64,000 nt of DNA. Source: Izhakiella capsodis (lineage in GTDB: Bacteria > Pseudomonadota > Gammaproteobacteria > Enterobacterales > Enterobacteriaceae). Shown here one piece after another: positions 7,165-16,444 of this stretch. How positions within the stretch are numbered: the stretch's first letter is position 1; each line of letters begins with the position of its first letter. Both the position numbers and the translations under genes were made by a program. Under the pieces are notes generated by a model that did no database searches, was not told the DNA's origin, and saw nothing but the letters and a program-made list of their open reading frames with translations. The stretch lies in assembly GCF_900115045.1 (NCBI RefSeq), contig NZ_FOVC01000002.1, positions 248,001-312,000 on the forward strand, read 5' to 3'.

Positions 7165-9309
7165 ATGACTCCTTTGAAAATTGCAGCCAGCGTCACCGTG
7201 GCCTGGCGTCTTCAGACCGCCCGCCAGGTTGTTACGCTCGACAGCACAGATTTTACCGACATTGCGGCGGTGGTCATTTCAGCAGCCGATTCGCACAGCG
7301 GCATTCTGACGCTGCTTAAATACACCGGCTTCAACCTGCCCGTGTTTATCGCCCTGCAGGCGGGTGAACGGCAGGAAAATCCGCCAGAGGTGACCGGCGT
7401 TCTGAGCGGCAATGAGGATGATGCAGCTGAATTAGAGCGCGCCGCTGCGGAATATGAGCTGGGACTGCAGCCGTCGTTTTTTGGCACGTTGGCTACCTAC
7501 GTTTCGATGAATAACAGCACGTTTGCCTGTCCAGGCCATCAGGGCGGGGCTTTCTTCCGCAAACATCCGGCCGGCCGTCAGTTTTATGACTTTTATGGCG
7601 AAAATATTTTCCGATCCGACATGTGTAATGCCGATGTCAAACTGGGTGATTTGCTGATCCACGAGGGATCGGCAAAGGATGCGCAGAAGTTTGCCGCGCG
7701 GGTCTTTAACGCAGATAAAACTTATTTTGTGCTGAATGGTACCTCCAGTGCCAATAAAGTGGTGACTAACGCGCTGCTCACCCGGGGCGATCTGGTGCTA
7801 TTCGATCGCAATAATCACAAATCCAATCATCATGGCGCGCTGATTCAGGCCGGCGCGATGCCGGTTTATCTCGAAGCGGCACGTAACCCATTTGGCTTTA
7901 TTGGCGGCATCGATGCCCACTGCTTTGATGAAGACTATTTGCGCCAGCGCATCGCTGAGGCTGCGCCGGAGAGGGCGCTGGAGCCCCGTCCGTTCCGGCT
8001 GGCGATCATTCAGCTCGGTACCTATGATGGTACTGTCTATAACGCTCGCAAAGTGGTGGATACCATTGGTCATCTTTGTGACTATATTTTGTTTGATTCG
8101 GCGTGGGTGGGCTACGAGCAGTTTATTCCCGTGCTGGAGGATGGCTCGCCGCTGATGCTGGACCTTTCCCCTCAGGATCCGGGGATCTTTGTCACTCAGT
8201 CGGTGCATAAACAGCTGGCCGGCTTTTCTCAGACTTCGCAGATACATAAAAAAGATAATCATATTCGCGGTCAGCAGCGATTTTGTCCGCATAAGCGCCT
8301 GAATAACGCTTTTATGCTACACGCTTCAACCAGCCCATTTTATCCGCTGTTTGCGGCGCTGGACGTCAATGCGAGGATACACCAGGGGCCGGCAGGTCGT
8401 CGGCTTTGGCACGAGTGCGTCCTGTTAGGAATTGAAACGCGCAAAGCGATTCTTAATCAGTGCGAAATGATCCGGCCTTTTATTCCTGACGTAGTGGATG
8501 GTCGTCCCTGGCATGAGGCACCGGTCGAGAAAATTGCTAATGATGCCCGCTATTTTAGCTTTGAGCCGGATGCACACTGGCACGGTTTTTCCGGCTATGC
8601 TCAGGATCAGTATCGCGTCGATCCCTGTAAGCTATTACTGACTACGCCAGGCATTGACGCTGCCAGCGGCGCCTATACGCATTTCGGCATTCCGGCCGCT
8701 ATTCTCGCTAACTATCTGCGTGAGAACGGCATCGTGCCGGAAAAATGCGATCTCAACTCGATTTTGTTTCTGCTGACCCCAGCCGAAAGCGAAGAAAAAA
8801 TGGCGCATTTGGTGGCGATGCTGCGCCAGTTTGAACAGCACGTTATTGATGATGCGCTGCTAAGTGAGGTGCTGCCAACGGTATATCGTAAAAATCAGGC
8901 CCGTTACGAAGGCTATACGCTGCGGCGGCTGTGTCAGGAGATGCATAATCTCTACGTGAATTATGAGGTAAAAGATTTGCAAAAGGCGATGTTTCGCCAG
9001 CAAAGTCTGCCAAAGGTTTTGATGAACCCGCAGGACGCGCATACCGCCTACATACGCGGCGAGGTTGAACTGGTACCGATTGCTGACGCCCAGGGTCGTA
9101 TCGCTGCCGAAGGTGCGCTACCCTATCCGCCTGGTGTGCTGTGTGTGGTCCCTGGTGAAGAGTGGGGTGGTGCGGTGCAACGTTACTTTCTGGCGCTCGA
9201 AGAGGGGATTAATCAGCTGCCAGGTTTCTCACCGGAGTTACAGGGCGTGTACGTTGAAAGTGACGACGAGGGCGTTAGCAGGCTTGTTGCTAATATGCTG
9301 ATTGAATAG
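7165..9309 (+). CDS. speC: Ornithine decarboxylase, biosynthetic
   Basis: PLP enzyme converting ornithine to putrescine and CO2 in the cytoplasm. It has 714 residues, against 711 in E. coli SpeC. I choose the ATG at 7165 (MTPLKIAASVTVAWRL), which has AGGGG upstream; a TTG 21 bases earlier is also in frame. The N-terminal wing domain resembles a response-regulator fold (TDFTDIAAVVISAAD). The PLP-lysine motif SVHKQLAGFSQTSQIH lies near residue 350, preceded by FDSAWVGYEQF. The C-terminal domain, with GVLCVVPGEEWG near 660, is complete. Single gene followed by a terminator. Together with speA and metK in this window it covers much of polyamine synthesis. Confidence 0.96.
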   Translation: MTPLKIAASVTVAWRLQTARQVVTLDSTDFTDIAAVVISAADSHSGILTLLKYTGFNLPVFIALQAGERQENPPEVTGVLSGNEDDAAELERAAAEYELGLQPSFFGTLATYVSMNNSTFACPGHQGGAFFRKHPAGRQFYDFYGENIFRSDMCNADVKLGDLLIHEGSAKDAQKFAARVFNADKTYFVLNGTSSANKVVTNALLTRGDLVLFDRNNHKSNHHGALIQAGAMPVYLEAARNPFGFIGGIDAHCFDEDYLRQRIAEAAPERALEPRPFRLAIIQLGTYDGTVYNARKVVDTIGHLCDYILFDSAWVGYEQFIPVLEDGSPLMLDLSPQDPGIFVTQSVHKQLAGFSQTSQIHKKDNHIRGQQRFCPHKRLNNAFMLHASTSPFYPLFAALDVNARIHQGPAGRRLWHECVLLGIETRKAILNQCEMIRPFIPDVVDGRPWHEAPVEKIANDARYFSFEPDAHWHGFSGYAQDQYRVDPCKLLLTTPGIDAASGAYTHFGIPAAILANYLRENGIVPEKCDLNSILFLLTPAESEEKMAHLVAMLRQFEQHVIDDALLSEVLPTVYRKNQARYEGYTLRRLCQEMHNLYVNYEVKDLQKAMFRQQSLPKVLMNPQDAHTAYIRGEVELVPIADAQGRIAAEGALPYPPGVLCVVPGEEWGGAVQRYFLALEEGINQLPGFSPELQGVYVESDDEGVSRLVANMLIE

Positions 9310-9310
9310 A

Positions 9311-9329
9311 CGGGCAAAGCCCGCCTTTT
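9311..9329 (+). terminator. Terminator of speC
   Basis: CGGGC-AAA-GCCCG then CCTTTT, immediately after the speC stop codon. The stem is short but placed as expected. Confidence 0.6.
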
Positions 9330-9415
9330 CAGCATGAATATGTCGGTAACGAACCTGCCCGGCGCGTTGGCGCTAACTTCCACCACGGTAGTTTTTAACG
9401 TCTGACACGCCGGGG

Positions 9416-9452
9416 TAAAAGACCTCCCCGGTAGTCATATGGCTGGGGAGGT
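9416..9452 (-). terminator. Terminator of mltC
   Basis: ACCTCCCC (9422-9429) pairs with GGGGAGGT (9445-9452). On the minus strand the stem is followed by CTTTTA. It lies just beyond the mltC stop. Confidence 0.65.
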
Positions 9453-9456
9453 GTTG

Positions 9457-10539
9457 TTACCAGTAACGATTATAGTTGCGCTGCGCCGCAGCGACCTTAT
9501 ACAGATAGCGGCGTGATTCTGAAGACGGATGGTCGTTCAGTAACGCCCGGTAAACCTGATCTGGCGACATTTTGTTGATGATGCTGAACGCCCGGTTTTT
9601 ATCCCTCGAAAAGACCCGCAGTACGCTACCTGCGCCGCCGTTATAAGCCGTAATCACGGCATAGCGACGTGAGGCTGGATTACGAATACCTGCCAGATAA
9701 TTATCCTGCAAAAGTGCCAGATAGGCGGTGCCAGTATTAATGTTATTTTGCGGATTAAGCAGATAGCTACGGCTGGGGGTACCCCATTTGCCTTGCATGC
9801 GGAAGACGTCTGCGCCCGCGGTATTTTGCACGACTTGCATTAAGCCAAGGGCGTCAGCGTTGCTGACAGCGTAGGGGTTAAAGCTTGATTCAGTCTGCAT
9901 GATCGCCAGAATAAGTGACTCAGCAACACCGTATTTTTCCGCTGCTTCACGTACAATTGGCAGGTATCTGTGTGCCCGTTTATCGAGGTGATTGGGCACC
10001 ATCGGGATAGTCACTGACCAGATAACGTGCAGACCGGACATCCGCTTTTGTAGCTTATGCTTGATCAGGTAGTCGGCAAAAGCGGTGGCACGGCCCTTCC
10101 AGCGGATCGGCTGCCCGGTGTTATCCAGAACCAGCCCGTAAAGCATCGGTTCTTTACTTATCTGAATATCGTTAGCGTCGGAATAAAGATCGACGTTACT
10201 TGGGTTGTCGCCGATAAGCAGCGTCTGGATAATCGCCTGACGCAGTCTGTTTATCGGATCGGTGCCAGCAATGGTCTCGACAGTGACGGTACCCGCATCA
10301 AAGTTAATATGGCTGCGGGTGTAGTATTGATCGCTGTATTTAACATAGTCTTTGGGACCGGCAATCAGAACTTCATTAATCCCCCAGATATTCTCGATGT
10401 TATGGGCAAACTGGCCCATCAGAATATCGAATCCGTTGGTATCTTTAACCCATTCCGGATGATAGCGATCTTTTTTATACGAGCTGGAACAGGAGATTAA
10501 CAAGGGTGCAATGATAAGCAGACTGAGTAATTTTTTCAT
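9457..10539 (-). CDS. mltC: Membrane-bound lytic murein transglycosylase C
   Basis: Outer-membrane lipoprotein that cleaves peptidoglycan glycan strands to 1,6-anhydromuropeptides. It has 360 residues (E. coli 359). I start at MKKLLSLLIIAPLLISC (ATG 10537-10539), a lipoprotein signal with lipobox L-I-S-C; the frame is open for 11 codons upstream but without a signal. The C-terminal SLT domain holds the catalytic Glu in AIMQTESSFNPYAVS and the GLMQV motif, near residues 220-250, and the conserved ITAYNGGAGSVLRVF follows. Upstream on the same strand lie yggX and mutY, the order seen in enterics. nupG, which separates speC from mltC in E. coli, is absent. Confidence 0.95.
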   Translation of the reverse strand: MKKLLSLLIIAPLLISCSSSYKKDRYHPEWVKDTNGFDILMGQFAHNIENIWGINEVLIAGPKDYVKYSDQYYTRSHINFDAGTVTVETIAGTDPINRLRQAIIQTLLIGDNPSNVDLYSDANDIQISKEPMLYGLVLDNTGQPIRWKGRATAFADYLIKHKLQKRMSGLHVIWSVTIPMVPNHLDKRAHRYLPIVREAAEKYGVAESLILAIMQTESSFNPYAVSNADALGLMQVVQNTAGADVFRMQGKWGTPSRSYLLNPQNNINTGTAYLALLQDNYLAGIRNPASRRYAVITAYNGGAGSVLRVFSRDKNRAFSIINKMSPDQVYRALLNDHPSSESRRYLYKVAAAQRNYNRYW

Positions 10540-10590
10540 CTTTCGGGGCGTCGCCTGGTTCAATGGCCCCAACCCGGAGCCTCACAAAGG

Positions 10591-10863
10591 TTACTTTTCT
10601 GGTGGCGTATAGCCTTCAATATGAACCTCTTTGCCTTCAAACAGAAAATTAACCATCTCCCGCTCCAGCATCTTGCGATCATCAGGGTTCATCATGTTGA
10701 GTTTTTTTTCATTGATTAGCATGGTTTGTTTGGTCATCCACTGCTGCCACGCTTCTTTGGAAATATTGTTATAGATCCTTTTGCCCACATCGCCAGGATA
10801 CAGCTGAAAATCCTGTCCCTGAGCATCCCTTTGCAGAAAAGTACAAAAAATAGTTCGACTCAT
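10591..10863 (-). CDS. yggX: Fe(II)-trafficking protein YggX
   Basis: Small cytoplasmic protein of 90 residues (E. coli 91) linked to protection of iron-sulfur clusters from oxidation. The conserved start MSRTIFCTFLQRDAQG with the reactive Cys7 is present, as is the LYPGDVGKRIYNNIS block. The C-terminus FEGKEVHIEGYTPP is also family-typical. Its ATG overlaps the stop of mutY by four bases, so the two are coupled. MutY carries a 4Fe-4S cluster, which makes the pairing sensible. Confidence 0.96.
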   Translation of the reverse strand: MSRTIFCTFLQRDAQGQDFQLYPGDVGKRIYNNISKEAWQQWMTKQTMLINEKKLNMMNPDDRKMLEREMVNFLFEGKEVHIEGYTPPEK

Positions 10864-11951
10864 TGTTGCTCCTCAAAAGTTTTCCGCGTCGTGAGCGCCA
10901 GGCGCTGAGGCTGACGCAGTTGTTGTAGCAGACGCTCAACTGGCGCGGCTAACCCCACTGCTGGCGGCTGCGCTAAGTTATACCAAAGACCAGCACCTTC
11001 ATCCATGACATCAGGGTAAACCCGAGGTTTCAGCCACATTGGAATGATATCTAAATGGAAATGGCTGAAGGTGTGACGAAAAGAAATCAATTGTTGCGTG
11101 TCATCAATATCCAAACCTCGTGGCGTCATCCACTCAGCCAGCGCTTCGCGGCTGGAAAACTGCGGAAAGCAATACAGTCCACCCCACAGACCAACCGGCG
11201 GTCGCTGCTCAAGCCAGACGCTTTGCTCGTGCTGCATTAGTAGCATCCAGCCACTGCGCTGGGGCAAGGTCTGTTTGGGTTTCTTCCCCGGATAAGCGCC
11301 AGGGTTCCCCTCGCTACGTGCAATGCAGCCCGCGTTGAGCGGGCAAATTTCACATTTTGGCCGCGATCGCGTGCACACCATTGCGCCAAGATCCATCATT
11401 GCCTGGTTAAACTGACTGACGCCCTCTGACGGCGTTAACTGCTCGCTCAGTTGCCACAAGCGCTTTTCTACGTCCTTTTTACCGGGCCAGCCTGAAACAG
11501 CGTAGCAGCGTGCCAGTACGCGTTTTACGTTGCCGTCAAGAATTGGATAGTGCTGACCCAGCGACAGCGACAAAATTGCCCCGGCGGTTGAGCGTCCTAC
11601 GCCAGGCAGCGCGGCAACCTCATCAAACGTTTCCGGAAAAACGCCGCCGTGCTGCCCGGCGACGGTTTTAGCGGCTTTATGCAGATTGCGCGCTCGCGCG
11701 TAATAACCCAAACCGGTCCACAAGTGTAAAACCTCGTCAAGCGGTGCGGCTGCCAGATGGCTAATGGTGGGAAAGCGATGCATAAAACGTTCAAAATAAG
11801 GGATAACGGTTGCAACTTGGGTTTGCTGTAGCATCACCTCGGAAAGCCAGACTTTGTAGGGTGTTTTTTCACTCTGCCAGGGTAAGGTTTTGCGCCCGAA
11901 CAGCTGATACCAGGCCAGTACCTGCTGTGAGAACTGAGGGGCAAGCATCAT
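10860..11951 (-). CDS. mutY: Adenine DNA glycosylase MutY
   Basis: Base-excision repair enzyme removing adenine mispaired with 8-oxoguanine. About 363 residues (E. coli 350). The helix-hairpin-helix LPGVGRSTAGAI and the catalytic Asp in PILDGNVKRVLAR lie near residues 118-145. The four-cysteine cluster-binding loop CTRSRPKCEICPLNAGC lies near 195. The C-terminal Nudix-like domain, which reads 8-oxoG, includes RPPVGLWGGLYCFPQF and FRHTFSHFHLDI. Two adjacent ATGs (11951 and 11948) are possible; homology favours 11948, AGGA spacing favours 11951. Divergent from trmB, followed by yggX and mltC. Confidence 0.95.
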   Translation of the reverse strand: MMLAPQFSQQVLAWYQLFGRKTLPWQSEKTPYKVWLSEVMLQQTQVATVIPYFERFMHRFPTISHLAAAPLDEVLHLWTGLGYYARARNLHKAAKTVAGQHGGVFPETFDEVAALPGVGRSTAGAILSLSLGQHYPILDGNVKRVLARCYAVSGWPGKKDVEKRLWQLSEQLTPSEGVSQFNQAMMDLGAMVCTRSRPKCEICPLNAGCIARSEGNPGAYPGKKPKQTLPQRSGWMLLMQHEQSVWLEQRPPVGLWGGLYCFPQFSSREALAEWMTPRGLDIDDTQQLISFRHTFSHFHLDIIPMWLKPRVYPDVMDEGAGLWYNLAQPPAVGLAAPVERLLQQLRQPQRLALTTRKTFEEQQ

Positions 11952-12192
11952 CAATACTATCCTGTGTAACCAGAAAATAAGTCAGGAATTCCAGCACAGG
12001 CGCGAGGCGCTGTAAACCGGAACTTTGCGTTACAAAATTACATTACAATTTTGCGACCGGAGCTATGACATTTTTTGCCGGAAATTAATCAGTCTGGAAG
12101 CGAGGCCGCAGGGTTTGTCAGGCAGCCTTTATGTTTTGACCGGTGATAGGCATAATGCTCATTTTTCTTAACCGCTTACCACAGGCTCAATC

Positions 12193-12912
12193 ATGATTGA
12201 TAATGTCATTTCGCCGGAGTTTGACGAAAACGGTCGTCCGCTGCGTAAAGTGCGTAGTTTTGTTCGTCGTCAGGGGCGTCTGACTAAAGGGCAACAGCAC
12301 GCGCTGGATACCTACTGGCCAACGGTCGGCGTTGAGTTTACACCGCAGCCGATTAATCTGGCCGAAACGTTCGGTAATGAAGGGCCGGTCGTGCTGGAAA
12401 TCGGTTTTGGCATGGGGGCGTCGCTGGTAGCAATGGCAAAAAGTCACCCGCATCAAAATTTTCTCGGGATCGAAGTACATTCGCCTGGGGTCGGTGCTTG
12501 TCTTGCCTCCGCCCATGAGGCTGGCGTGAATAACCTGCGCGTAATGTGTCACGACGCCGTTGAAGTGCTGGAAAAAATGATCCCCGATAACAGTCTGCGT
12601 CTGGTCCAGCTGTTTTTTCCCGATCCCTGGCATAAAGCGCGTCACAATAAGCGCCGTATTGTACAGATACCTTTTGCCGAACTGGTCTTGAGCAAGCTCA
12701 AACTTGGCGGCGTATTTCATATGGCGACCGACTGGCAAGCTTATGCAGAACACATGCTGATGGTTATGAGCACCATCGGTGGTTACCGTAATCAGTCTGC
12801 TACGCAGACGTATATGCCACGACCGGATTCACGTCCGCTCACCAAGTTTGAACAGCGCGGGCAGCGTCTTGGTCATGGCGTTTGGGATTTAATGTTCGAG
12901 AGGGTTAAATAA
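12193..12912 (+). CDS. trmB: tRNA (guanine-N7)-methyltransferase
   Basis: SAM-dependent enzyme methylating G46 in the variable loop of tRNAs. 239 residues, same as E. coli. The SAM-binding motif VLEIGFGMGASLV lies near residue 68, followed by the acidic loop FLGIEVHSPGVG. FFPDPWHKARHNKRRIVQ near 140 is the family signature for substrate binding, with the catalytic Asp. HMATDWQAYAEHM follows. It reads divergently from mutY across about 240 bases that must hold both promoters. Its stop overlaps the yggL start (TAATG). Confidence 0.97.
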   Translation: MIDNVISPEFDENGRPLRKVRSFVRRQGRLTKGQQHALDTYWPTVGVEFTPQPINLAETFGNEGPVVLEIGFGMGASLVAMAKSHPHQNFLGIEVHSPGVGACLASAHEAGVNNLRVMCHDAVEVLEKMIPDNSLRLVQLFFPDPWHKARHNKRRIVQIPFAELVLSKLKLGGVFHMATDWQAYAEHMLMVMSTIGGYRNQSATQTYMPRPDSRPLTKFEQRGQRLGHGVWDLMFERVK

Positions 12913-13238
12913 TGGCTATTAAACGCAGTCGTCGGCTACGTAAAAAAATGCATATCGATGAGTTTCAGGAGCTGGGTTTTTCTGTTGCATGGACCTTCCC
13001 GGAAACGACCAGTGAAGAAGATATTGATGCCATCGTAGATGCACTGATCGTGGAAGTGATTGAGCCAAACGGGCTGGCATTTGACGGCAGTGGCTACCGC
13101 CAGTGGGAAGGTTTAATCTGTCTGCAGCAGGTTGGCAAATGTACACAAGAGCACCGTGATCTGGTCAGCGAATGGCTGAAAGAGCAAAAGCTGGAGTCCG
13201 TAAAGACCAGCGAACTTTTTGACGTATGGTGGGACTAA
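12912..13238 (+). CDS. yggL: YggL family protein (DUF469), ribosome-associated
   Basis: 108 residues, same as E. coli YggL, a conserved protein reported to bind the 50S subunit in assembly. The basic N-terminus KRSRRLRKKMHIDEFQELG and SVAWTFPETTSEEDIDAIVD match the family, as does the C-terminal SELFDVWWD. Starts within the stop of trmB, so the two are one transcription unit. Function is known only loosely. Confidence 0.93.
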   Translation: MAIKRSRRLRKKMHIDEFQELGFSVAWTFPETTSEEDIDAIVDALIVEVIEPNGLAFDGSGYRQWEGLICLQQVGKCTQEHRDLVSEWLKEQKLESVKTSELFDVWWD

Positions 13239-13296
13239 TCAATCAGATCCCTTGCTTTGTCGGCAGGGCCTGAATTCAGCGTAAAAAGGAGCCATT

Positions 13297-14013
13297 ATGT
13301 GGGGTAAAGCAGCCTTGTTTGGTGCGCTGGCGATGATCGCCGGTCAGGCGCAAGCCGATTACCGGTGCAGCGTGAATCCGCAGGATGACGTGATAATTTC
13401 ACCACAGAACGTGCAGGTTATCGGTACCAATGGCAATTTGTTGATTTCCCCACAGGGAGACGTACAGCGTAACGGTCAGCCGCAGAAGATAGACGCGGCA
13501 ACACGTCAGAAAGCGATTGATTATCAGGCAGCACTTCGCCGCGATCTGTCATGGATAGACAACGGTGCGCTCTCTCGCCTGGAAAAGGGGCGTCAGGCGC
13601 TGGATAAAGTCATTGTTGACAAGCTTGGGGTTGACAGTAATGTGCGTTCGCGTCTGACCTCGCTGGACAGGCAGCTCAGGCAGCAAATGAACCGTATTAT
13701 TGAACATCGCCATGACGGGCTGACTTTCCATTATCAGGCGATTGAACAGGTGAGTAAGGACGGCGAACGTCTGGTGCAGAGTGCAATGGGTGGCGTTTTA
13801 CAGGATAGCTTGAATGAAATTGGCACCCGGCAGACCAGTCACAGTGATAATCCCCTGCAGGCGATGCTAGGTAATCTCGGCGGTTTACAGCAGGCGATTC
13901 AAACCGAATGGGGTAATCAGGAGCAGGATTTTCAGAACTTTGGTCATGAGGTTTGTCACCGTGTGACGTCGCTGGAAAAACAGCGAAAAGAGCTGCTTAC
14001 CGCACTTAAATAA
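13297..14013 (+). CDS. yggN: YggN family protein (DUF2884), predicted periplasmic
   Basis: 238 residues with a Sec signal peptide (MWGKAALFGALAMIAGQAQA, cleavage about residue 20), so exported. The mature part begins DYRCSVNPQDDVIISP, family-typical, then a helix-rich body that probably forms coiled coils (residues 70-130 and 180-238). Cys24 and Cys222 could form a disulfide. An AAAAGGAG ribosome site precedes the ATG. Third gene after trmB and yggL. Biochemical function unknown. Confidence 0.9.
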   Translation: MWGKAALFGALAMIAGQAQADYRCSVNPQDDVIISPQNVQVIGTNGNLLISPQGDVQRNGQPQKIDAATRQKAIDYQAALRRDLSWIDNGALSRLEKGRQALDKVIVDKLGVDSNVRSRLTSLDRQLRQQMNRIIEHRHDGLTFHYQAIEQVSKDGERLVQSAMGGVLQDSLNEIGTRQTSHSDNPLQAMLGNLGGLQQAIQTEWGNQEQDFQNFGHEVCHRVTSLEKQRKELLTALK

Positions 14014-14028
14014 CCCTTCGTCAGCATT

Positions 14029-14078
14029 GAATCTAGCCCCTAATCTCAGGTAAGGGGCCGGATTCAGGCTATTTTTTC
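14029..14078 (+). terminator. Terminator between yggN and hemW
   Basis: GAATC and AGCCCCTAA pair with TAAGGGGCC and GATTC across a short loop, followed by ATTTTTT at 14071-14077. It ends the trmB-yggL-yggN unit and may also serve the convergent hemW transcript. Confidence 0.75.
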
Positions 14079-14114
14079 ATCATTGAAGTCGGCTTTTCTG
14101 ACGCCTTTGACACA

Positions 14115-15254
14115 TCAGTCCTCGTCAAGAAACAGCTCCAGTAGCGAATTGAGAAACAGCTTGCCCCGTTCAGTTATTTGCCAGTGGCTGGCGTTTTCGT
14201 TGAGATATCCAAGGCGGATCGCTTCATCAATTTGCGATCGCACGCAGGCCTCATCGAGGCCAGTGAAACGGCTAAATTCACTGCGTGGTGCTGCTTCCAG
14301 TAGCCGGAAGCGGTTCATAAAATACTCAAATGGTTTGTCCTGAGGCGCAACCTCATAGGCTCGATCGCGATATTTCCCCTGCATAAAACCGCGTGGGTGG
14401 CGCGTTTTAACCGTACGTATAATGCGACCGTCCGGCTGCGTCAGCTTGCCATGAGCGCCGCATCCTACACCCAGGTAGTCGCCAAAACGCCAGTAGTTGA
14501 GATTATGCTGGCAGCGAAATCCCAGTTTAGCATACGCCGATGTCTCATACTGAACATAGCCTGCATCCGTCAGTAGACGGTGGCCCTGTTCGAAAATATT
14601 CCAGAGCGCATCATCATCCGGTAGCGCTGGTGGTTGCGAGCCAAACAGCGTATTAGGTTCGATGGTCAGCTGATACCAGGAAAGGTGAGGCGGATTAAGT
14701 GCGATGGCCTGGCGCAAATCGTCTAACGCGTCCTCCAGAGATTGATCCGGCAGACCGTGCATAAGATCGAGGTTAAAACTACGCAGGCCGAGAGCGGCCG
14801 CCAGTACGGCGGCCCGTTCAGCCTCCTGGGGGCCGTGGATACGCCCCAGCCGTTGCAGCCTGGCTGGGCTGAAACTCTGTACCCCAATGGAAATGCGATT
14901 GATCCCGGCGCGCTGATAAGCGCTGAAGCGGTCAGCTTCAACGGTGCCGGGGTTTGCCTCCATCGTAACTTCAGCATCGGATGCGAGCGTGACGCGCAAA
15001 CGTACCCCGTCGAGCAAATTCTGCATCGCCGAAGCACTCAGCAAACTTGGCGTTCCACCACCGATAAAAAGGGTGCTCACCTCACGACCGTTGATCAAAC
15101 TGAGATCTTGCTCCAGATCTTGAAGTAAATGTGCCACGTATTCGTCGTGGGGGACGTCTCCTTTGAGGGCGTGCGAATTGAAATCGCAGTAAGGACATTT
15201 CTGCACGCACCAGGGGATGTGGATATACAGGCTTAGCGGTGGCAAATCAGCCAT
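14115..15254 (-). CDS. hemW: Radical SAM heme chaperone HemW
   Basis: 379 residues. The radical SAM cluster motif CVQKCPYCDFNSH (C-x3-C-x2-C plus a fourth Cys) lies at residues 16-28, followed by FIGGGTPSLLS and EANPGTVE, all conserved in the HemN/HemW group. HemW lacks coproporphyrinogen dehydrogenase activity and instead hands heme to targets such as respiratory enzymes; the CxxxCxxCxFNSH form points to HemW and not HemN. Its start overlaps rdgB by eight bases. The C-terminal helix bundle ends LLELFLDED. Confidence 0.95.
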   Translation of the reverse strand: MADLPPLSLYIHIPWCVQKCPYCDFNSHALKGDVPHDEYVAHLLQDLEQDLSLINGREVSTLFIGGGTPSLLSASAMQNLLDGVRLRVTLASDAEVTMEANPGTVEADRFSAYQRAGINRISIGVQSFSPARLQRLGRIHGPQEAERAAVLAAALGLRSFNLDLMHGLPDQSLEDALDDLRQAIALNPPHLSWYQLTIEPNTLFGSQPPALPDDDALWNIFEQGHRLLTDAGYVQYETSAYAKLGFRCQHNLNYWRFGDYLGVGCGAHGKLTQPDGRIIRTVKTRHPRGFMQGKYRDRAYEVAPQDKPFEYFMNRFRLLEAAPRSEFSRFTGLDEACVRSQIDEAIRLGYLNENASHWQITERGKLFLNSLLELFLDED

Positions 15255-15840
15255 TGTGCATCGCTTCCAGTAACCGCCTTAGCGCCTGACCACGATGAGA
15301 AAGTGCCTGCTTTTCTGCTTTGCTCATCCCGGCGGCGGTTTTGCCGACCGCTGGCACAAAGAAAATCGGATCGTAACCAAATCCACCGGCGCCCACGGCT
15401 GAGCGGGTTATCTCTCCTTGCCAGCTACCTTGAAAAATCAACGGTGTCGGATCTTCAGCGTGTCGCAGATAAACCAGAACGCAGTGAAATTGCGCCTGAC
15501 GCTGGCCGTCGGGTACGTGCTGCAGAGCCTCCAGCAGTGTCAGAAGATTCTGCTCATCACTGGCATCTGAGCCTGCGTAGCGTGCTGAATAGATCCCCGG
15601 TGCCCCGCCAAGGGCATCTACCGCCAGACCGGAATCATCGGCGATAGCGGGTAACCCGGTAGCGGCCGCAGCATGACGTGCTTTGATCAGCGCATTTTCA
15701 ATAAAGGTCAGGCCGGTTTCTTCAGCGGAGTCGACGTTTAGCTCAGTTTGCGCGACCACATGGAGGCCAACGTCAGCCAGTAGGTCGGCCAGCTCACGCA
15801 CCTTACCAGGGTTACCGGTGGCAAGAACCACTTTTTGCAT
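15247..15840 (-). CDS. rdgB: dITP/XTP pyrophosphatase (non-canonical purine NTPase)
   Basis: House-cleaning enzyme hydrolysing dITP, ITP and XTP to monophosphates, avoiding misincorporation. 197 residues, same as E. coli RdgB. The ATGNPGKVREL start binds the nucleotide; AIADDSGLAVDALGGAPGIYSARYAG near residue 63 (quoted in part) is the Ham1 signature with the Asp that binds magnesium. GFGYDPIFF and SHRGQALR near the C-terminus complete the specificity pocket. Lies in a leftward cluster yggS-yggT-rdgB-hemW. Confidence 0.96.
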   Translation of the reverse strand: MQKVVLATGNPGKVRELADLLADVGLHVVAQTELNVDSAEETGLTFIENALIKARHAAAATGLPAIADDSGLAVDALGGAPGIYSARYAGSDASDEQNLLTLLEALQHVPDGQRQAQFHCVLVYLRHAEDPTPLIFQGSWQGEITRSAVGAGGFGYDPIFFVPAVGKTAAGMSKAEKQALSHRGQALRRLLEAMHNG

Positions 15841-15867
15841 AGCGTATCCAGACGTAAATTAAAGCGA

Positions 15868-16416
15868 TCAGATCTGGAACCAGATCAGTGGAAACAGATT
15901 CATCCCGAGATAGTTCAGCATGTACAGGATCAAAATAACGATCATTCCGGAGAAATCGATGCCGCCCATTGCTGGCAGTATGCGGCGAATTGGCTCCATC
16001 AGCGGTTCGGTCAACTGCATCAGTACATACTCTACCGGACTGCGGCCCTGGCTTATCCAGCTCATCAGTGAACGAACAATGACGATCCAGAATATCAGGG
16101 TACCTGCGGTTTTTAGCAGCGACAGCCCGCCCGCTAACAGGAAAACTTTGTCAAAGAACAGTACGTGTTCCTGCAGCATCAATAGCAGTGGAAATTTAAG
16201 GATACAAATAATCAGCGCCAGCAGCAGAGATGCGGTATCGATCGGGCCTAACGGCGGCAGGATGCGACGCAGTGGTTTTACCAACGGCTGAGTCAGTTTG
16301 ACCACCGATTGTGATAACGGGTTGTAGAAATCGCAGCGGGCCCACTGCATCCAGACGCGTAATAGTAACACCATGACATACAGGCCAATGATGGTGTCTA
16401 ACAATTTCAGCAACAT
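15868..16416 (-). CDS. yggT: YggT family membrane protein
   Basis: About 182 residues, two repeats of the YGGT domain with four or more membrane helices. The repeats read MQWARCDFYNPLSQSVV plus PLRRILPPLGPID, and SWISQGRSPVEYVLMQ plus PIRRILPAMGGIDFSG. I choose the ATG at 16414-16416 (MLLKLLDTIIGLYV), which has GAGG six bases upstream; an open extension to 16527 would overlap yggS more deeply. Linked to osmotic tolerance in some bacteria; mechanism unknown. Lies between yggS and rdgB. Confidence 0.9.
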   Translation of the reverse strand: MLLKLLDTIIGLYVMVLLLRVWMQWARCDFYNPLSQSVVKLTQPLVKPLRRILPPLGPIDTASLLLALIICILKFPLLLMLQEHVLFFDKVFLLAGGLSLLKTAGTLIFWIVIVRSLMSWISQGRSPVEYVLMQLTEPLMEPIRRILPAMGGIDFSGMIVILILYMLNYLGMNLFPLIWFQI

Positions 16417-16444
16417 GAGGTTCCTCAATGATTGTAGTGTTGGC